Assembly (NCBI GenBank): GCA_022794265.1
Contig: JAAWEK010000003.1
Span: 372,001 to 436,000 of the forward strand
DNA: 64,000 nucleotides
Direction of reading: 5' to 3'
DNA from: Lachnospiraceae bacterium
Lineage (GTDB): Bacteria; Bacillota; Clostridia; Lachnospirales; Lachnospiraceae
A program made the translations under genes and the position numbers. The notes beneath the pieces were generated by a model. The model was not told where the DNA came from, ran no database searches, and saw only the letters and a list, made by a program, of their open reading frames with translations. Positions 55,413 to 63,625 of the stretch are shown here, in pieces. Within the stretch, counting starts at the first letter, position 1, and each line of letters opens with the position of its first letter.

Positions 55413-57977
55413 TTATTTTGATTCTGATTTTGGCTTTGTATCCGGTTTCTTTGTTTCTTTATCCGGTTCTGCCTTTCCGTTTTCTGTCTTCTGTTCTTCT
55501 GCTTTCTTCACTTCTGTTATTTTTTTCGCAGTCTCTTCTTTTTTTGATACAGACTCATTTTTTTCAGCGGTTACTTTCTTTTTTGCCGTTGTTTTCTTTT
55601 CCGTAATATTTTCTTTCTTCGCTGTTGCCTTTTCTGCGGTTTCTTTCTTTTCTGCAGATTTTACTTTGGAAACTGTTTTTTCTTTCACTGCCTCCTTGGA
55701 AGCTGTCTGTTTTTTTGCCGCATTTGCCTTGGCCTCTTTATTTCCTGCCAGCTTTTCATCTGCCTTGGAAAATTTAAAAATTGCAACGCTTAACCCCGGA
55801 ACATTGACGCGAACGGATTCCTCTCTGCCGTCACACTCATCAGTCTTAGACTGTTTCAGTCTCGGATTGGTAAATCCGTTGCCTCCAAAGGCAGTATTGT
55901 CGGAATTAAAAATTTCCTTATATTTTCCTCTTTTCGGAACCCCAATCTTATAATCGCTCCGGTCAACCGCATCAAAGTTACAGACCACCAAAAGCATATC
56001 ATCTTCTTTAACGTTTTTCTTATCATAATTAATACCTTTTCGAACAAATGTAAGTATACTTTCTCTTGCCGAAATATTATTAATCCATTCAAATCCTTCA
56101 CTGTCATTATCCAGTTCATAGAGCGACGGCTCGCTTACATAGATTTCATTTAATTTCTTTACACATTCATTAATCTGTTTGTGTTTATCCGTATTCAGAA
56201 GTTCCGGACTGAACTGTCCGTCCGGTTTCCACTCACCATACTCAGCCAGATCCTGTCCCATGAACAGCATCTTTTTACCCGGATGTACCATAGCATAAGC
56301 AAGGGCAAGTCTCATATTGGCAAACTTTCTCTCCTCGGTATCTCCCGTCATTCTTCCAATCAGAGAGGATTGTCCGTTGATAAATTCTACGCTTGGGAAC
56401 CCTACAATAAAATCATCGCTATACTGATAAATCATGCTTAACGATAATTCATTGTAATGTCCTTCCCGGAGATATGGCGGAACCCCGAGATAATTCAGAA
56501 AGTCTTTTCTCCATTCCTCATTCCATTTTAAATCAAATCCTAAGCAATCCTCATCCACAATACCCGTCATTTTCGGATAGCCGGAATTATCTTCGGCAAT
56601 GGTAATCACACCTTTTTCTACTTTATGAATAATGGAATTAAAATGTTTGATAAACTCGATGGCCTCCAGATTTTCATTTCCTCCATAGATATTCGGTATC
56701 CATTCTCCCGGCTTTCTGTCATAATCCAGATACAGCATAGCGGCTACTTTTGCCATTTTTAAACCGTCCGCATGATACTTCCGAATCCACATAAATGCAT
56801 TTCCAATCAGATAGCTGGTAACCTCCGGTCTGGCATAGTTAAACATATAGGTTCCCGTTCTCGGATTGATTCCCTTCTTCGGGTCCATATGTTCATAGAG
56901 ACCGGAACCGTCAAATCCTCTCATTCCGCTCTCATCCGATGCAAACTGATACGGTGTAAAATCAAAAATAACGCCAATTCCATGGGTATGCATATAATCC
57001 ACAAATGCCATCAGTCCTTCTGCATTACCATATCTGGCTGTTGGAGCATAAAAATTAGTGGTATCATATCCCAGAGAGGCATCGTTGGTATATTCCGAAA
57101 CCGGCATCAACTGAATATGAGTATATTTCATTTGTTTCACATAATCCGCAATATCCCTGGCTGCCTGTTCATACTGAATGATTCCGTCCTTTGCAAAATT
57201 GCCGAGATAAATTTCATAGATATTCAACGGCATGGAAGAAACATCCTGTTTTCCCCGTTTCGTCATCCATTCCTTATCATTCCACTGATATCCGCTGCCA
57301 GACTCCATGGCCGCAGATACCACCGATGCATCTCCCGGCTGTTGCTCCATAGCAAACGCATAAGGGTCTGTCTTTAAAAGATTTTCACCGCCCTTTTTCT
57401 TTATTTCATATTTATACAAAGAGCCGGCTCCGGCTTCCGGAACAAAGATTGTAAAAATCCCCGTATCCTCCACTCTGTTCATCTGGTGAACCCTTCCGTC
57501 CCAATGATTGAAATCGCCTACTACACTGACACGAACTGCATACGGCGCCCATACTGCAAATCTCACACCTTCTACTCCGTTTATTTTCATCGGATGAGCT
57601 CCCAGAACTGTATAGGCATCATATCCGATACCAGCATTAAACTTTTTGATTTCCTTCATCGGCAAATTTGGATCAAATGCATAGGCATCGTATCGCTCAA
57701 TCTTTTCTTCTCCATATGTGACGGCAAGTTTATAATTCAATTCTTTTTTTCCGTCAATCAGTACCGCATAAAAACCTGCTTCATCCATTTTCTGCATTTC
57801 ATAATACTTCCCTCCGGTTTTTACTTCAGCTTTGTCAGCACCCGGTAGAAATGCCTGTATCAAAACCCCATGTTCTGTCACGGTCTGTCCCAGAACATCC
57901 GACGGATTATCGATATCCGTATACTCAATTCCCTCAATAACCGGCCAGTTCATCATTCCATACAGTAATTCGCTCAT
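55413..57977 (-). CDS. GlgB-like GH13 protein with lost catalytic residues and Lys-rich tail
   Basis: Overall this is a 1,4-alpha-glucan branching enzyme homologue: CBM48-type N-terminus (VLGAHPMKINGVEGVRFAVWAP), then a GH8/13 barrel collinear with E. coli GlgB. The catalytic set is broken. Region I reads DFTPYQF (His replaced by Gln, near residue 339). Region II reads GLKMAKVAAMLYLDY where enzymes have GLRVDAVASMLY (nucleophile Asp replaced by Ala, near 407). Region IV reads GFPSVEF in place of LSHDEV (His and Asp replaced, near 526). Only the general acid/base Glu in TIAED near 458 is kept. The last 115 residues (739-854) are a Lys/Ala/Glu-rich low-complexity tail. The start at 57977 (MSELLYGMMNW) fits the family; a GTG at 58013 is also open. 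A binding or regulatory role is inferred; branching activity is unlikely. Confidence 0.85.
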   Translation of the reverse strand: MSELLYGMMNWPVIEGIEYTDIDNPSDVLGQTVTEHGVLIQAFLPGADKAEVKTGGKYYEMQKMDEAGFYAVLIDGKKELNYKLAVTYGEEKIERYDAYAFDPNLPMKEIKKFNAGIGYDAYTVLGAHPMKINGVEGVRFAVWAPYAVRVSVVGDFNHWDGRVHQMNRVEDTGIFTIFVPEAGAGSLYKYEIKKKGGENLLKTDPYAFAMEQQPGDASVVSAAMESGSGYQWNDKEWMTKRGKQDVSSMPLNIYEIYLGNFAKDGIIQYEQAARDIADYVKQMKYTHIQLMPVSEYTNDASLGYDTTNFYAPTARYGNAEGLMAFVDYMHTHGIGVIFDFTPYQFASDESGMRGFDGSGLYEHMDPKKGINPRTGTYMFNYARPEVTSYLIGNAFMWIRKYHADGLKMAKVAAMLYLDYDRKPGEWIPNIYGGNENLEAIEFIKHFNSIIHKVEKGVITIAEDNSGYPKMTGIVDEDCLGFDLKWNEEWRKDFLNYLGVPPYLREGHYNELSLSMIYQYSDDFIVGFPSVEFINGQSSLIGRMTGDTEERKFANMRLALAYAMVHPGKKMLFMGQDLAEYGEWKPDGQFSPELLNTDKHKQINECVKKLNEIYVSEPSLYELDNDSEGFEWINNISARESILTFVRKGINYDKKNVKEDDMLLVVCNFDAVDRSDYKIGVPKRGKYKEIFNSDNTAFGGNGFTNPRLKQSKTDECDGREESVRVNVPGLSVAIFKFSKADEKLAGNKEAKANAAKKQTASKEAVKEKTVSKVKSAEKKETAEKATAKKENITEKKTTAKKKVTAEKNESVSKKEETAKKITEVKKAEEQKTENGKAEPDKETKKPDTKPKSESK

Positions 57978-58050
57978 AATCGCACCAATGTGTGTCAATG
58001 AGTTCAGTGACACTCATTTATCCTTTCTTTTTTATTTTTGTTAAACAGAC

Positions 58051-58091
58051 AATTGCGAAACTCATGGTCACAGGTCAGAAGTTTCGCAATC
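58051..58091. repeat. Palindromic repeat, copy 3 (short form)
   Basis: A 41-base element with ends ATTGCGAAACT and AGTTTCGCAAT around a non-palindromic centre. It matches the reverse complement of copy 1 with one difference and the left end of copy 2. It lies in the 438-base gap between the GlgB-like gene and the plus-strand YihY gene, just upstream of the GlgB-like start. The rest of the gap from 58092 to 58304 is AT-rich with no gene seen. Confidence 0.9.
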
Positions 58092-58304
58092 ACCTGTTAT
58101 TCTTGTTAAAATAATTACAGAATCTATCGCATAAATTCATTAATTATGCAATTTTCTGATATTTCTATTTCTTCCTGTTTTTCTTCATTATTATCTCATA
58201 TTTTTCATGCTATTTCAAGAAGTATCGCATCGCCCCATTCTATCAAATTCTACAAAGATACACATCTAATCATCCTGCCAGGTGAAAATATGCTCACACC
58301 CTCC

Positions 58305-58333
58305 TTGCAATAATAAGCCATTCATGCTAAAAT
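58305..58333 (+). promoter_or_regulatory. Promoter of the YihY/BrkB-type gene
   Basis: TTGCAA (58305-58310), a 17-base spacer and TAAAAT (58328-58333) preceded by TGC form a good extended -10 promoter. It would start a leader of about 75 bases before the TTG start at 58416. Confidence 0.65.
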
Positions 58334-58415
58334 TCTTCAATAGATTATAAAAAATTTGGAAACTCATAGGTTTCATAATTCCAGAATATATGCACTATGG
58401 AAAGGATGCAAAACA

Positions 58416-59291
58416 TTGATTAACGAAATTTATTTATTAATTAAAGGATTCCTGAATCAGACAAAGAAAGACAGTGTCAGCGCCTTCTCTGCCCAGGCTG
58501 CATTTTTTCTTATTTTATCCGTCGTTCCGTTTTTTTCTCTTCTGCTGACACTGGTACAGTTTCTTCCAGTAAATAAAGCAGAAATTCTCACCACTGTGGT
58601 GGATATCATGCCTTCTGCATTTGAGCCGGTTGTTTCCACCATTATTGACGAATTATTTAATCAGAGTACCGGTGCCGTAATTTCCATTTCCGCTTTAATT
58701 GCCTTATGGTCTGCGGGAAAAGGAGTAATGGCCATCATCAGAGGTCTGAATTCCGTCTATCATGTAACGGAAAAGAGAAATTATTTTGTTCTGAGAATCG
58801 TATCCGCAGTCTACACCATCTTATTTATTTTTGCACTGGTGTTATCACTGCTGCTACTGGTATTCAGCAATTCCATTTATAATTTTTTAAAAAAACATAT
58901 ACCCGTCATTGCCGAATTTACCAACATATTTTTTAACCATAAGATTATTCTTTCCCTTGGAATATTAATCATTGTTTTTATCTTTATTTACCGTCTGGTA
59001 CAGGATACCCATTCAGATTCGGCATTATTTGTCGTACCCGGAGCATTGATTTCTTCCGTCTCCTGGGTTGTATTTTCCTATGCCTTTTCTCTATATATTG
59101 ATAAATTCAGCGACTTTTCATACACATATGGAAGTCTTTCAACCATTGTAATTGCCATGCTCTGGATTTATATCTGTATGTATATTCTATTTATTGGTGC
59201 AGAAATCAACCAGTATTTCCGTCTCCATTTTAAAATGGCTTATAAATATTTCAGGAAACGCAGGAAAAAAAAACAACCCATTCAAAAATAA
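58416..59291 (+). CDS. YihY/BrkB family integral membrane protein
   Basis: A 291-residue membrane protein of the YihY/UPF0761 family, whose function is not settled despite the old label ribonuclease BN. The TTG at 58416 (INEIYLLIKGFLNQ) has AAAGGATG 7 bases upstream and is preferred to the TTG at 58356. Six helices are visible: about residues 26-50 (AAFFLILSVVPFFSLLLTLVQ), 85-105, 120-145, 175-195, 207-228 and 245-265. The family motifs SAFSAQAAFFLILSVVPF and SLSTIVIAMLWIYICMYILFIGAEIN are conserved. The C-terminus is strongly basic (RKRRKKKQPIQK), so it lies inside. It converges on the SpoIID gene with an 11-base gap. Confidence 0.92.
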   Translation: MINEIYLLIKGFLNQTKKDSVSAFSAQAAFFLILSVVPFFSLLLTLVQFLPVNKAEILTTVVDIMPSAFEPVVSTIIDELFNQSTGAVISISALIALWSAGKGVMAIIRGLNSVYHVTEKRNYFVLRIVSAVYTILFIFALVLSLLLLVFSNSIYNFLKKHIPVIAEFTNIFFNHKIILSLGILIIVFIFIYRLVQDTHSDSALFVVPGALISSVSWVVFSYAFSLYIDKFSDFSYTYGSLSTIVIAMLWIYICMYILFIGAEINQYFRLHFKMAYKYFRKRRKKKQPIQK

Positions 59292-59302
59292 AATTTCCGA
59301 TA

Positions 59303-61579
59303 CTATCCCAGATATGCTTCTGATAAGACCACTTCTATACCCGGATAAAAGAAACTGAGAATACTCTTATAATCCATTCCCTGATCTATCATTTTTTTTA
59401 CCGCCGTCTGGCTCATACCTGCACCATGTCCGTAACCTCCTCCGTATATCTCAAAAGAATTACCGTCCGCCCCTTTGTTTATGGCAAAAAACGCGCTTGG
59501 TAACGTAGTAAAATGGTCAATCACCGAACCATCGTTCCGAACGATATCATTTCCGTAAGGATTAAAAATTTTGCGGATATTTCCCTGCTTGATAATCTTT
59601 ACTTTTCCTTTATCACCAGTAATAATCATCTCTTCAATGATTCCCCCGGCCCCACGTTTTGTAACCGATATATCATACACCCGGCCTACCGAATGTACCG
59701 GCACGCTCTCGAACTCACCGGAAGCATTGGCGGTAAGCACCTGATTTTCATTGGCACAATACAACGAATATAATAAATGATTAACACTGTTGGATATGGT
59801 TTCTATACTCAGGGTTACATTCCACCGGTACCAGACGGAATCCATATCAAAGTTCTCCGGCTTCTGTTTAATAAATTCCGTAAATACATCATTATTCATT
59901 AAATCCGGCATTTCCTGAGAAGGGTTTAAATACTTTGCCCTGATATAAGGAATATCCGTATCACTCCATACCGTTCCGTTTGTAGTACATCCACAGGAAG
60001 TTGCATAAAAATATGCAGTAACCACTGCTCCGTTAAAATTCATGACCATTCCTTTGGTGGCATCTACCGCAGATATAGAATTCTCGGTTTCTGCTGTATT
60101 GTTGTATACCTGATATGTGGTGCTGTCATCCACATGGGCACCATATTTTGCCAGCCTGCTGCCGGTCATATGGCTGATGGCATAACTTCTGGCACAAACG
60201 GCCTGAACCTTTAAAGCTTCCACTCCATAAGACGATGGCATTTCGCTGGGCACTACGGAATACAGATATTCCTCTACAGAAACTTCGTTAATCAGAATCA
60301 GCCGTCCCTCATATGCTGATATCTCCAGACTTCCCCTATATTGCGGATTCTGAGCATTTCTGCTTAAAGATACCACTTTTAATCTGGCATTTTTATCTGT
60401 AGGTACAATTTTAATTCTGCTGTATTTTAAGATATCATTATCAGCATTAATACTCAGAACTTCTCCTGCTTTATAGGAATGTACCACTTCATTACCAGAT
60501 AATAACCCCTCTGCCCCTCCTTCTTTTGCTGCTTCATTAAAAATAAGATTAAAATCACTCTGACAGGTAATCGTTACAATATCGTGAAACATATCCGCAT
60601 ATCCACTGCTATTCAGCAACACCCTGATATTTGCCGACTGTATCACTCCATGTACGATTGCCCCGCTTATCTCTCTGTCTGCCACCACAAAGCTGACATT
60701 GCTGCTGCCCACCACAATATCGGACAGATTTCCCGGTACAAAACTCTCTGTCTTATATACCCGAACCGCTGGAGAAACAGATATTCGGCCAAAACCCTCC
60801 AGTTCAACGGTATCCTCCGATACACTGAGAACCTTTGCAGAAATTTTTTCTCTCTTCAATCTTAACTCCTGAACAATTCCCTGCTCCATTGTGATATCCG
60901 CCAGTACATTTTCCAGAACTGCCGTTTCGGAACTTCCCAGTCCCCTGACCTCAAAGCACCGCTCCACACCAAACAGCTGCACGGTAATCATATCACCTTC
61001 GGTTTTCTTAATCAGAACATTCTGAAATCCCGCCTCTTCCTCCGTCTTTATTACAAAAAGTATAATATTGTCCCTATGAATAAACGAAATCTTTTTATCC
61101 ACTAAGGCTTCTTCTGCCGCCCTGTACTGATATTTTCCTTCGTCGCTGACCAGTTCTCCGAATTCCCGGTTCCAGTCATAGACAGATATCCTGCCTTTTC
61201 CACAGACCTGGGAAAGACCGGTCGCCTGTCCCAGCAGCAGCAGAATCTCTCCCCATTCTGCCCTGCCGATAAATCCTGCTGCCGCTTCCTGTTTAATCTG
61301 TTTTGTATATTCCTCTGAAATCTGCAAATGGTTCAGTAATTTTAAAATTTTTTCCGGTGTAACGATATCCTCCGGCTTCCCGTCAAAGGAGCGGGCATTT
61401 ACATAATTTTCAACATCATATAAAAGATTAACGCTATCTGCTGCCTCCGCAATCGAAACCACGTCGGTTCCCTGTTCCCTGAACGAAGGGTCCTTTTTTC
61501 CAAACTGCAGCATAACAACCATCAGTATGCCCAGCATTATAAATATAAGGATAATGGTAGCCCTTATTCTTGACTTCAT
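59303..61579 (-). CDS. SpoIID/LytB-domain protein with long N-terminal extension
   Basis: SpoIID is a lytic transglycosylase for denuded glycans in forespore engulfment. The 758 residues are about twice the usual length. One membrane helix at about residues 7-25 is followed by a roughly 350-residue extension: a helical part (residues 50-130) and beta-rich OB-like segments. The SpoIID domain is at about residues 430-755: VVPSEMPSSYGVEALKVQAV carries the catalytic Glu near residue 445, ATSCGCTTNGTVW the Cys site near 528, and YGGGYGHGAGMSQTAVKKM closes the active site near 725. The start has GGAG upstream. It stands outside a spoIID-spoIIQ cluster, so it may act in vegetative wall turnover rather than engulfment. 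Confidence 0.9.
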   Translation of the reverse strand: MKSRIRATIILIFIMLGILMVVMLQFGKKDPSFREQGTDVVSIAEAADSVNLLYDVENYVNARSFDGKPEDIVTPEKILKLLNHLQISEEYTKQIKQEAAAGFIGRAEWGEILLLLGQATGLSQVCGKGRISVYDWNREFGELVSDEGKYQYRAAEEALVDKKISFIHRDNIILFVIKTEEEAGFQNVLIKKTEGDMITVQLFGVERCFEVRGLGSSETAVLENVLADITMEQGIVQELRLKREKISAKVLSVSEDTVELEGFGRISVSPAVRVYKTESFVPGNLSDIVVGSSNVSFVVADREISGAIVHGVIQSANIRVLLNSSGYADMFHDIVTITCQSDFNLIFNEAAKEGGAEGLLSGNEVVHSYKAGEVLSINADNDILKYSRIKIVPTDKNARLKVVSLSRNAQNPQYRGSLEISAYEGRLILINEVSVEEYLYSVVPSEMPSSYGVEALKVQAVCARSYAISHMTGSRLAKYGAHVDDSTTYQVYNNTAETENSISAVDATKGMVMNFNGAVVTAYFYATSCGCTTNGTVWSDTDIPYIRAKYLNPSQEMPDLMNNDVFTEFIKQKPENFDMDSVWYRWNVTLSIETISNSVNHLLYSLYCANENQVLTANASGEFESVPVHSVGRVYDISVTKRGAGGIIEEMIITGDKGKVKIIKQGNIRKIFNPYGNDIVRNDGSVIDHFTTLPSAFFAINKGADGNSFEIYGGGYGHGAGMSQTAVKKMIDQGMDYKSILSFFYPGIEVVLSEAYLG

Positions 61580-61711
61580 AAACTATCTCCATTCTCATTT
61601 CTATGTACTGTCAGGATAGATTTCAAAATTCTTTTATGTTTTTAACCTGTCTTACATAATGTATGTTTTTAACCGGAAATCTATACGTTTTATTTCAAAG
61701 GATTTCCATAT

Positions 61712-61741
61712 AAAAAAGCAACACATATGTGTTGCTTTTTT
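61712..61741. terminator. Terminator of the small RNA gene (perfect palindrome)
   Basis: A 30-base perfect palindrome: six A, GCAACACAT/ATGTGTTGC arms and six T. It has T-runs on both strands and so works in either direction, ending the small RNA gene read on the minus strand. Between it and the SpoIID start (61580-61711) no gene is seen. Confidence 0.93.
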
Positions 61742-61934
61742 ATAACCCAAAATGCCGGCTTCTGCAGTTTTGATTCCTAGCCAGGCTAGGTGGGTTTCCG
61801 CATACAGGCTTCTGCCGTCCGCTCAAACGGCGGCTTGACATCTACCTGAAAATCTAGGAGTCCCTATTCAAAAATGTAGGTTCAAAAAAACAGAAGTTGT
61901 CGTACATCCCAGGCAAATCAGATATACTAATCTT
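61742..61934 (-). ncRNA. ssrS: Probable 6S RNA
   Basis: 6S RNA mimics an open promoter and binds sigma-A RNA polymerase in stationary phase. This 193-base region has no coding frame and lies between its own consensus promoter and terminator. The 5' CCTGGGATGT (61904-61913) pairs with the 3' GCATTTTGGG (61746-61755) to close a long rod, at places matching CUGAGAUGU and GGCAUCUCGG of E. coli 6S RNA. Inside are a stem GCCGCCG/CGGACGGC near the apex and CCTAGC/GCTAGG near the 3' side, separated by unpaired stretches like the 6S central bubble. Size is right. The covariance match was not run, so another structured RNA remains possible. Confidence 0.68.
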
Positions 61935-61940
61935 GTAATT

Positions 61941-61969
61941 AGTATACTCTATTTTATGTGATTTTTCAA
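61941..61969 (-). promoter_or_regulatory. Promoter of the small RNA gene
   Basis: On the minus strand TTGAAA (61964-61969), a 17-base spacer and TATACT (61941-61946) point to a start near 61934. There is no ribosome binding site or start codon downstream within the RNA region. Confidence 0.8.
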
Positions 61970-62001
61970 TAAAAAATTCTGCAAAATTTAATGTTTTTTA
62001 G

Positions 62002-63600
62002 TCAATTTCTTCCAAATTCAGATAACACCAGTCCCGGATTGCGTTCCAGTACCATATTGACACTCCATGGATTGATAAAGAGCAGCAACGGATTGTCTTT
62101 CAAATCTTTTATTTTTTTCATATCCGATGTTCCGGTAATCTTATTCACATCCATATCCCCGCTCTCAATCCAGCGGATATGCTCATACGGTAACTGTTCC
62201 AGACGGATTTCCACATTATATTCATTTTCCAGACGGTATTTTAAAACATCAAACTGAAGGACGCCTACCACTCCTACAATGATTTCCTCCATGCCAGCAT
62301 TAAATTCCTGAAAAATCTGTATAGCGCCCTCTTGTGCTATCTGATTCACACCCTTTACAAACTGTTTTCGTTTCATGGTATCTATCTGACGAACTCTGGC
62401 AAAATGCTCCGGTGCAAATGTCGGAATTCCTTCAAACTGGAATTTCTCTCCGGAATTTGTCAGCGTATCCCCAATGGAAAAAATACCTGGATCAAAAACA
62501 CCTATGATATCGCCGGCATACGCTTCCTCTACAATATGCCGCTCCTGCGCCATCATCTGCTGGGGCTGTGACAATTTTACCTTCTTTCCCCCCTGTACAT
62601 GGTTTACATCCATACCGGCTTCAAACTTTCCGGAACATATTCTCATAAATGCAATTCTGTCCCTATGAGCCTTATTCATGTTTGCCTGAATTTTAAACAC
62701 AAAGGCGGAAAAATCTTCCTGAAACGGAGATATTTCTCCGATATCCGACTTCCTTGGCAGCGGCGATGTTGTCATGGTTAAAAAATGCTTCAAAAAATTT
62801 TCAACTCCGAAGTTTGTTAATGCGGAACCAAAAAATACAGGCGTCAAATCACCTGCCCGGACTTCCTCCAAATCAAATTCTGCGCTGGCGCCGTCCAACA
62901 GTTCCAAATCCTCTATCAGTTTATCATATAATTCATTTCCCACATGAGAAATCAATTCGTTATGGTTGGAATCTGAAACTTCTATCCGACTGGTTTCAAC
63001 CTGTTTCTGACCGTTCATAGCCGCCTTAAATGTAGTCACACAGTTCTCTTTTCTCTCATATACTCCTTTAAAACTTTTGCCGGAACCAATGGGCCAGTTA
63101 ATAGGACAGGTCCGGATTCCCAGTACATTTTCAATATCGTCCAGTAAATCATAGGGATCATTGGCTTCCCTGTCCATCTTATTAATAAACGTAAAAATAG
63201 GTATATGGCGCATCACGCATACTTTAAATAATTTAATCGTCTGCTTTTCCACACCTTTGGAGGCATCGATTACCATAACCGCAGAATCCGCTGCCATCAG
63301 GGTTCTGTAAGTATCCTCCGAGAAATCCTGATGGCCTGGCGTATCCAGAATATTAATGCAGTAACCGTCATAATTAAACTGCAATACCGAGGAAGTAACG
63401 GAAATACCTCTTTCTTTTTCAATCTCCATCCAATCGGAAACTGCATGTTTTGCGGTTTTCTTTCCCTTAACAGAACCTGCAAGATTAATCGCCTTTCCAT
63501 ACAGCAGAAACTTCTCTGTCAATGTGGTTTTTCCCGCATCAGGATGGGATATGATTGCAAAAGTACGTCTTTTCTTTATTTCCGAATGTAAGTCAGCCAA
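62002..63600 (-). CDS. prfC: Peptide chain release factor 3 (RF3)
   Basis: RF3 is the GTPase that recycles RF1 and RF2 from the ribosome after release. The 532 residues start at TTG with AGGAGG 8 bases upstream (ADLHSEIKKRRTFAIISHPD). G-domain motifs are SHPDAGKTTLTEK (P-loop), DTPGHQDFSEDTYRT (G3) and FINKMDREAND (G4). SVTSSVLQFNYDG is the switch I region. Domain III has GVVGVLQFDVLKYRLENEYNVE, which separates RF3 from EF-G. Length is normal. Confidence 0.97.
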   Translation of the reverse strand: MADLHSEIKKRRTFAIISHPDAGKTTLTEKFLLYGKAINLAGSVKGKKTAKHAVSDWMEIEKERGISVTSSVLQFNYDGYCINILDTPGHQDFSEDTYRTLMAADSAVMVIDASKGVEKQTIKLFKVCVMRHIPIFTFINKMDREANDPYDLLDDIENVLGIRTCPINWPIGSGKSFKGVYERKENCVTTFKAAMNGQKQVETSRIEVSDSNHNELISHVGNELYDKLIEDLELLDGASAEFDLEEVRAGDLTPVFFGSALTNFGVENFLKHFLTMTTSPLPRKSDIGEISPFQEDFSAFVFKIQANMNKAHRDRIAFMRICSGKFEAGMDVNHVQGGKKVKLSQPQQMMAQERHIVEEAYAGDIIGVFDPGIFSIGDTLTNSGEKFQFEGIPTFAPEHFARVRQIDTMKRKQFVKGVNQIAQEGAIQIFQEFNAGMEEIIVGVVGVLQFDVLKYRLENEYNVEIRLEQLPYEHIRWIESGDMDVNKITGTSDMKKIKDLKDNPLLLFINPWSVNMVLERNPGLVLSEFGRN

Positions 63601-63625
63601 AATAAATTCCTCCTACATGAACCTG

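Noticed and set aside
58092-58304. A small gene in the gap before the YihY gene
   Set aside because: No frame with a ribosome site and no RNA-like structure was recognised; the stretch is AT-rich with only promoter elements at its end.
61742-61934. T-box or riboswitch leader of prfC or SpoIID
   Set aside because: The RNA is transcribed away from prfC and ends at a terminator before the SpoIID gene, and no T-box sequence or specifier stem was recognised.
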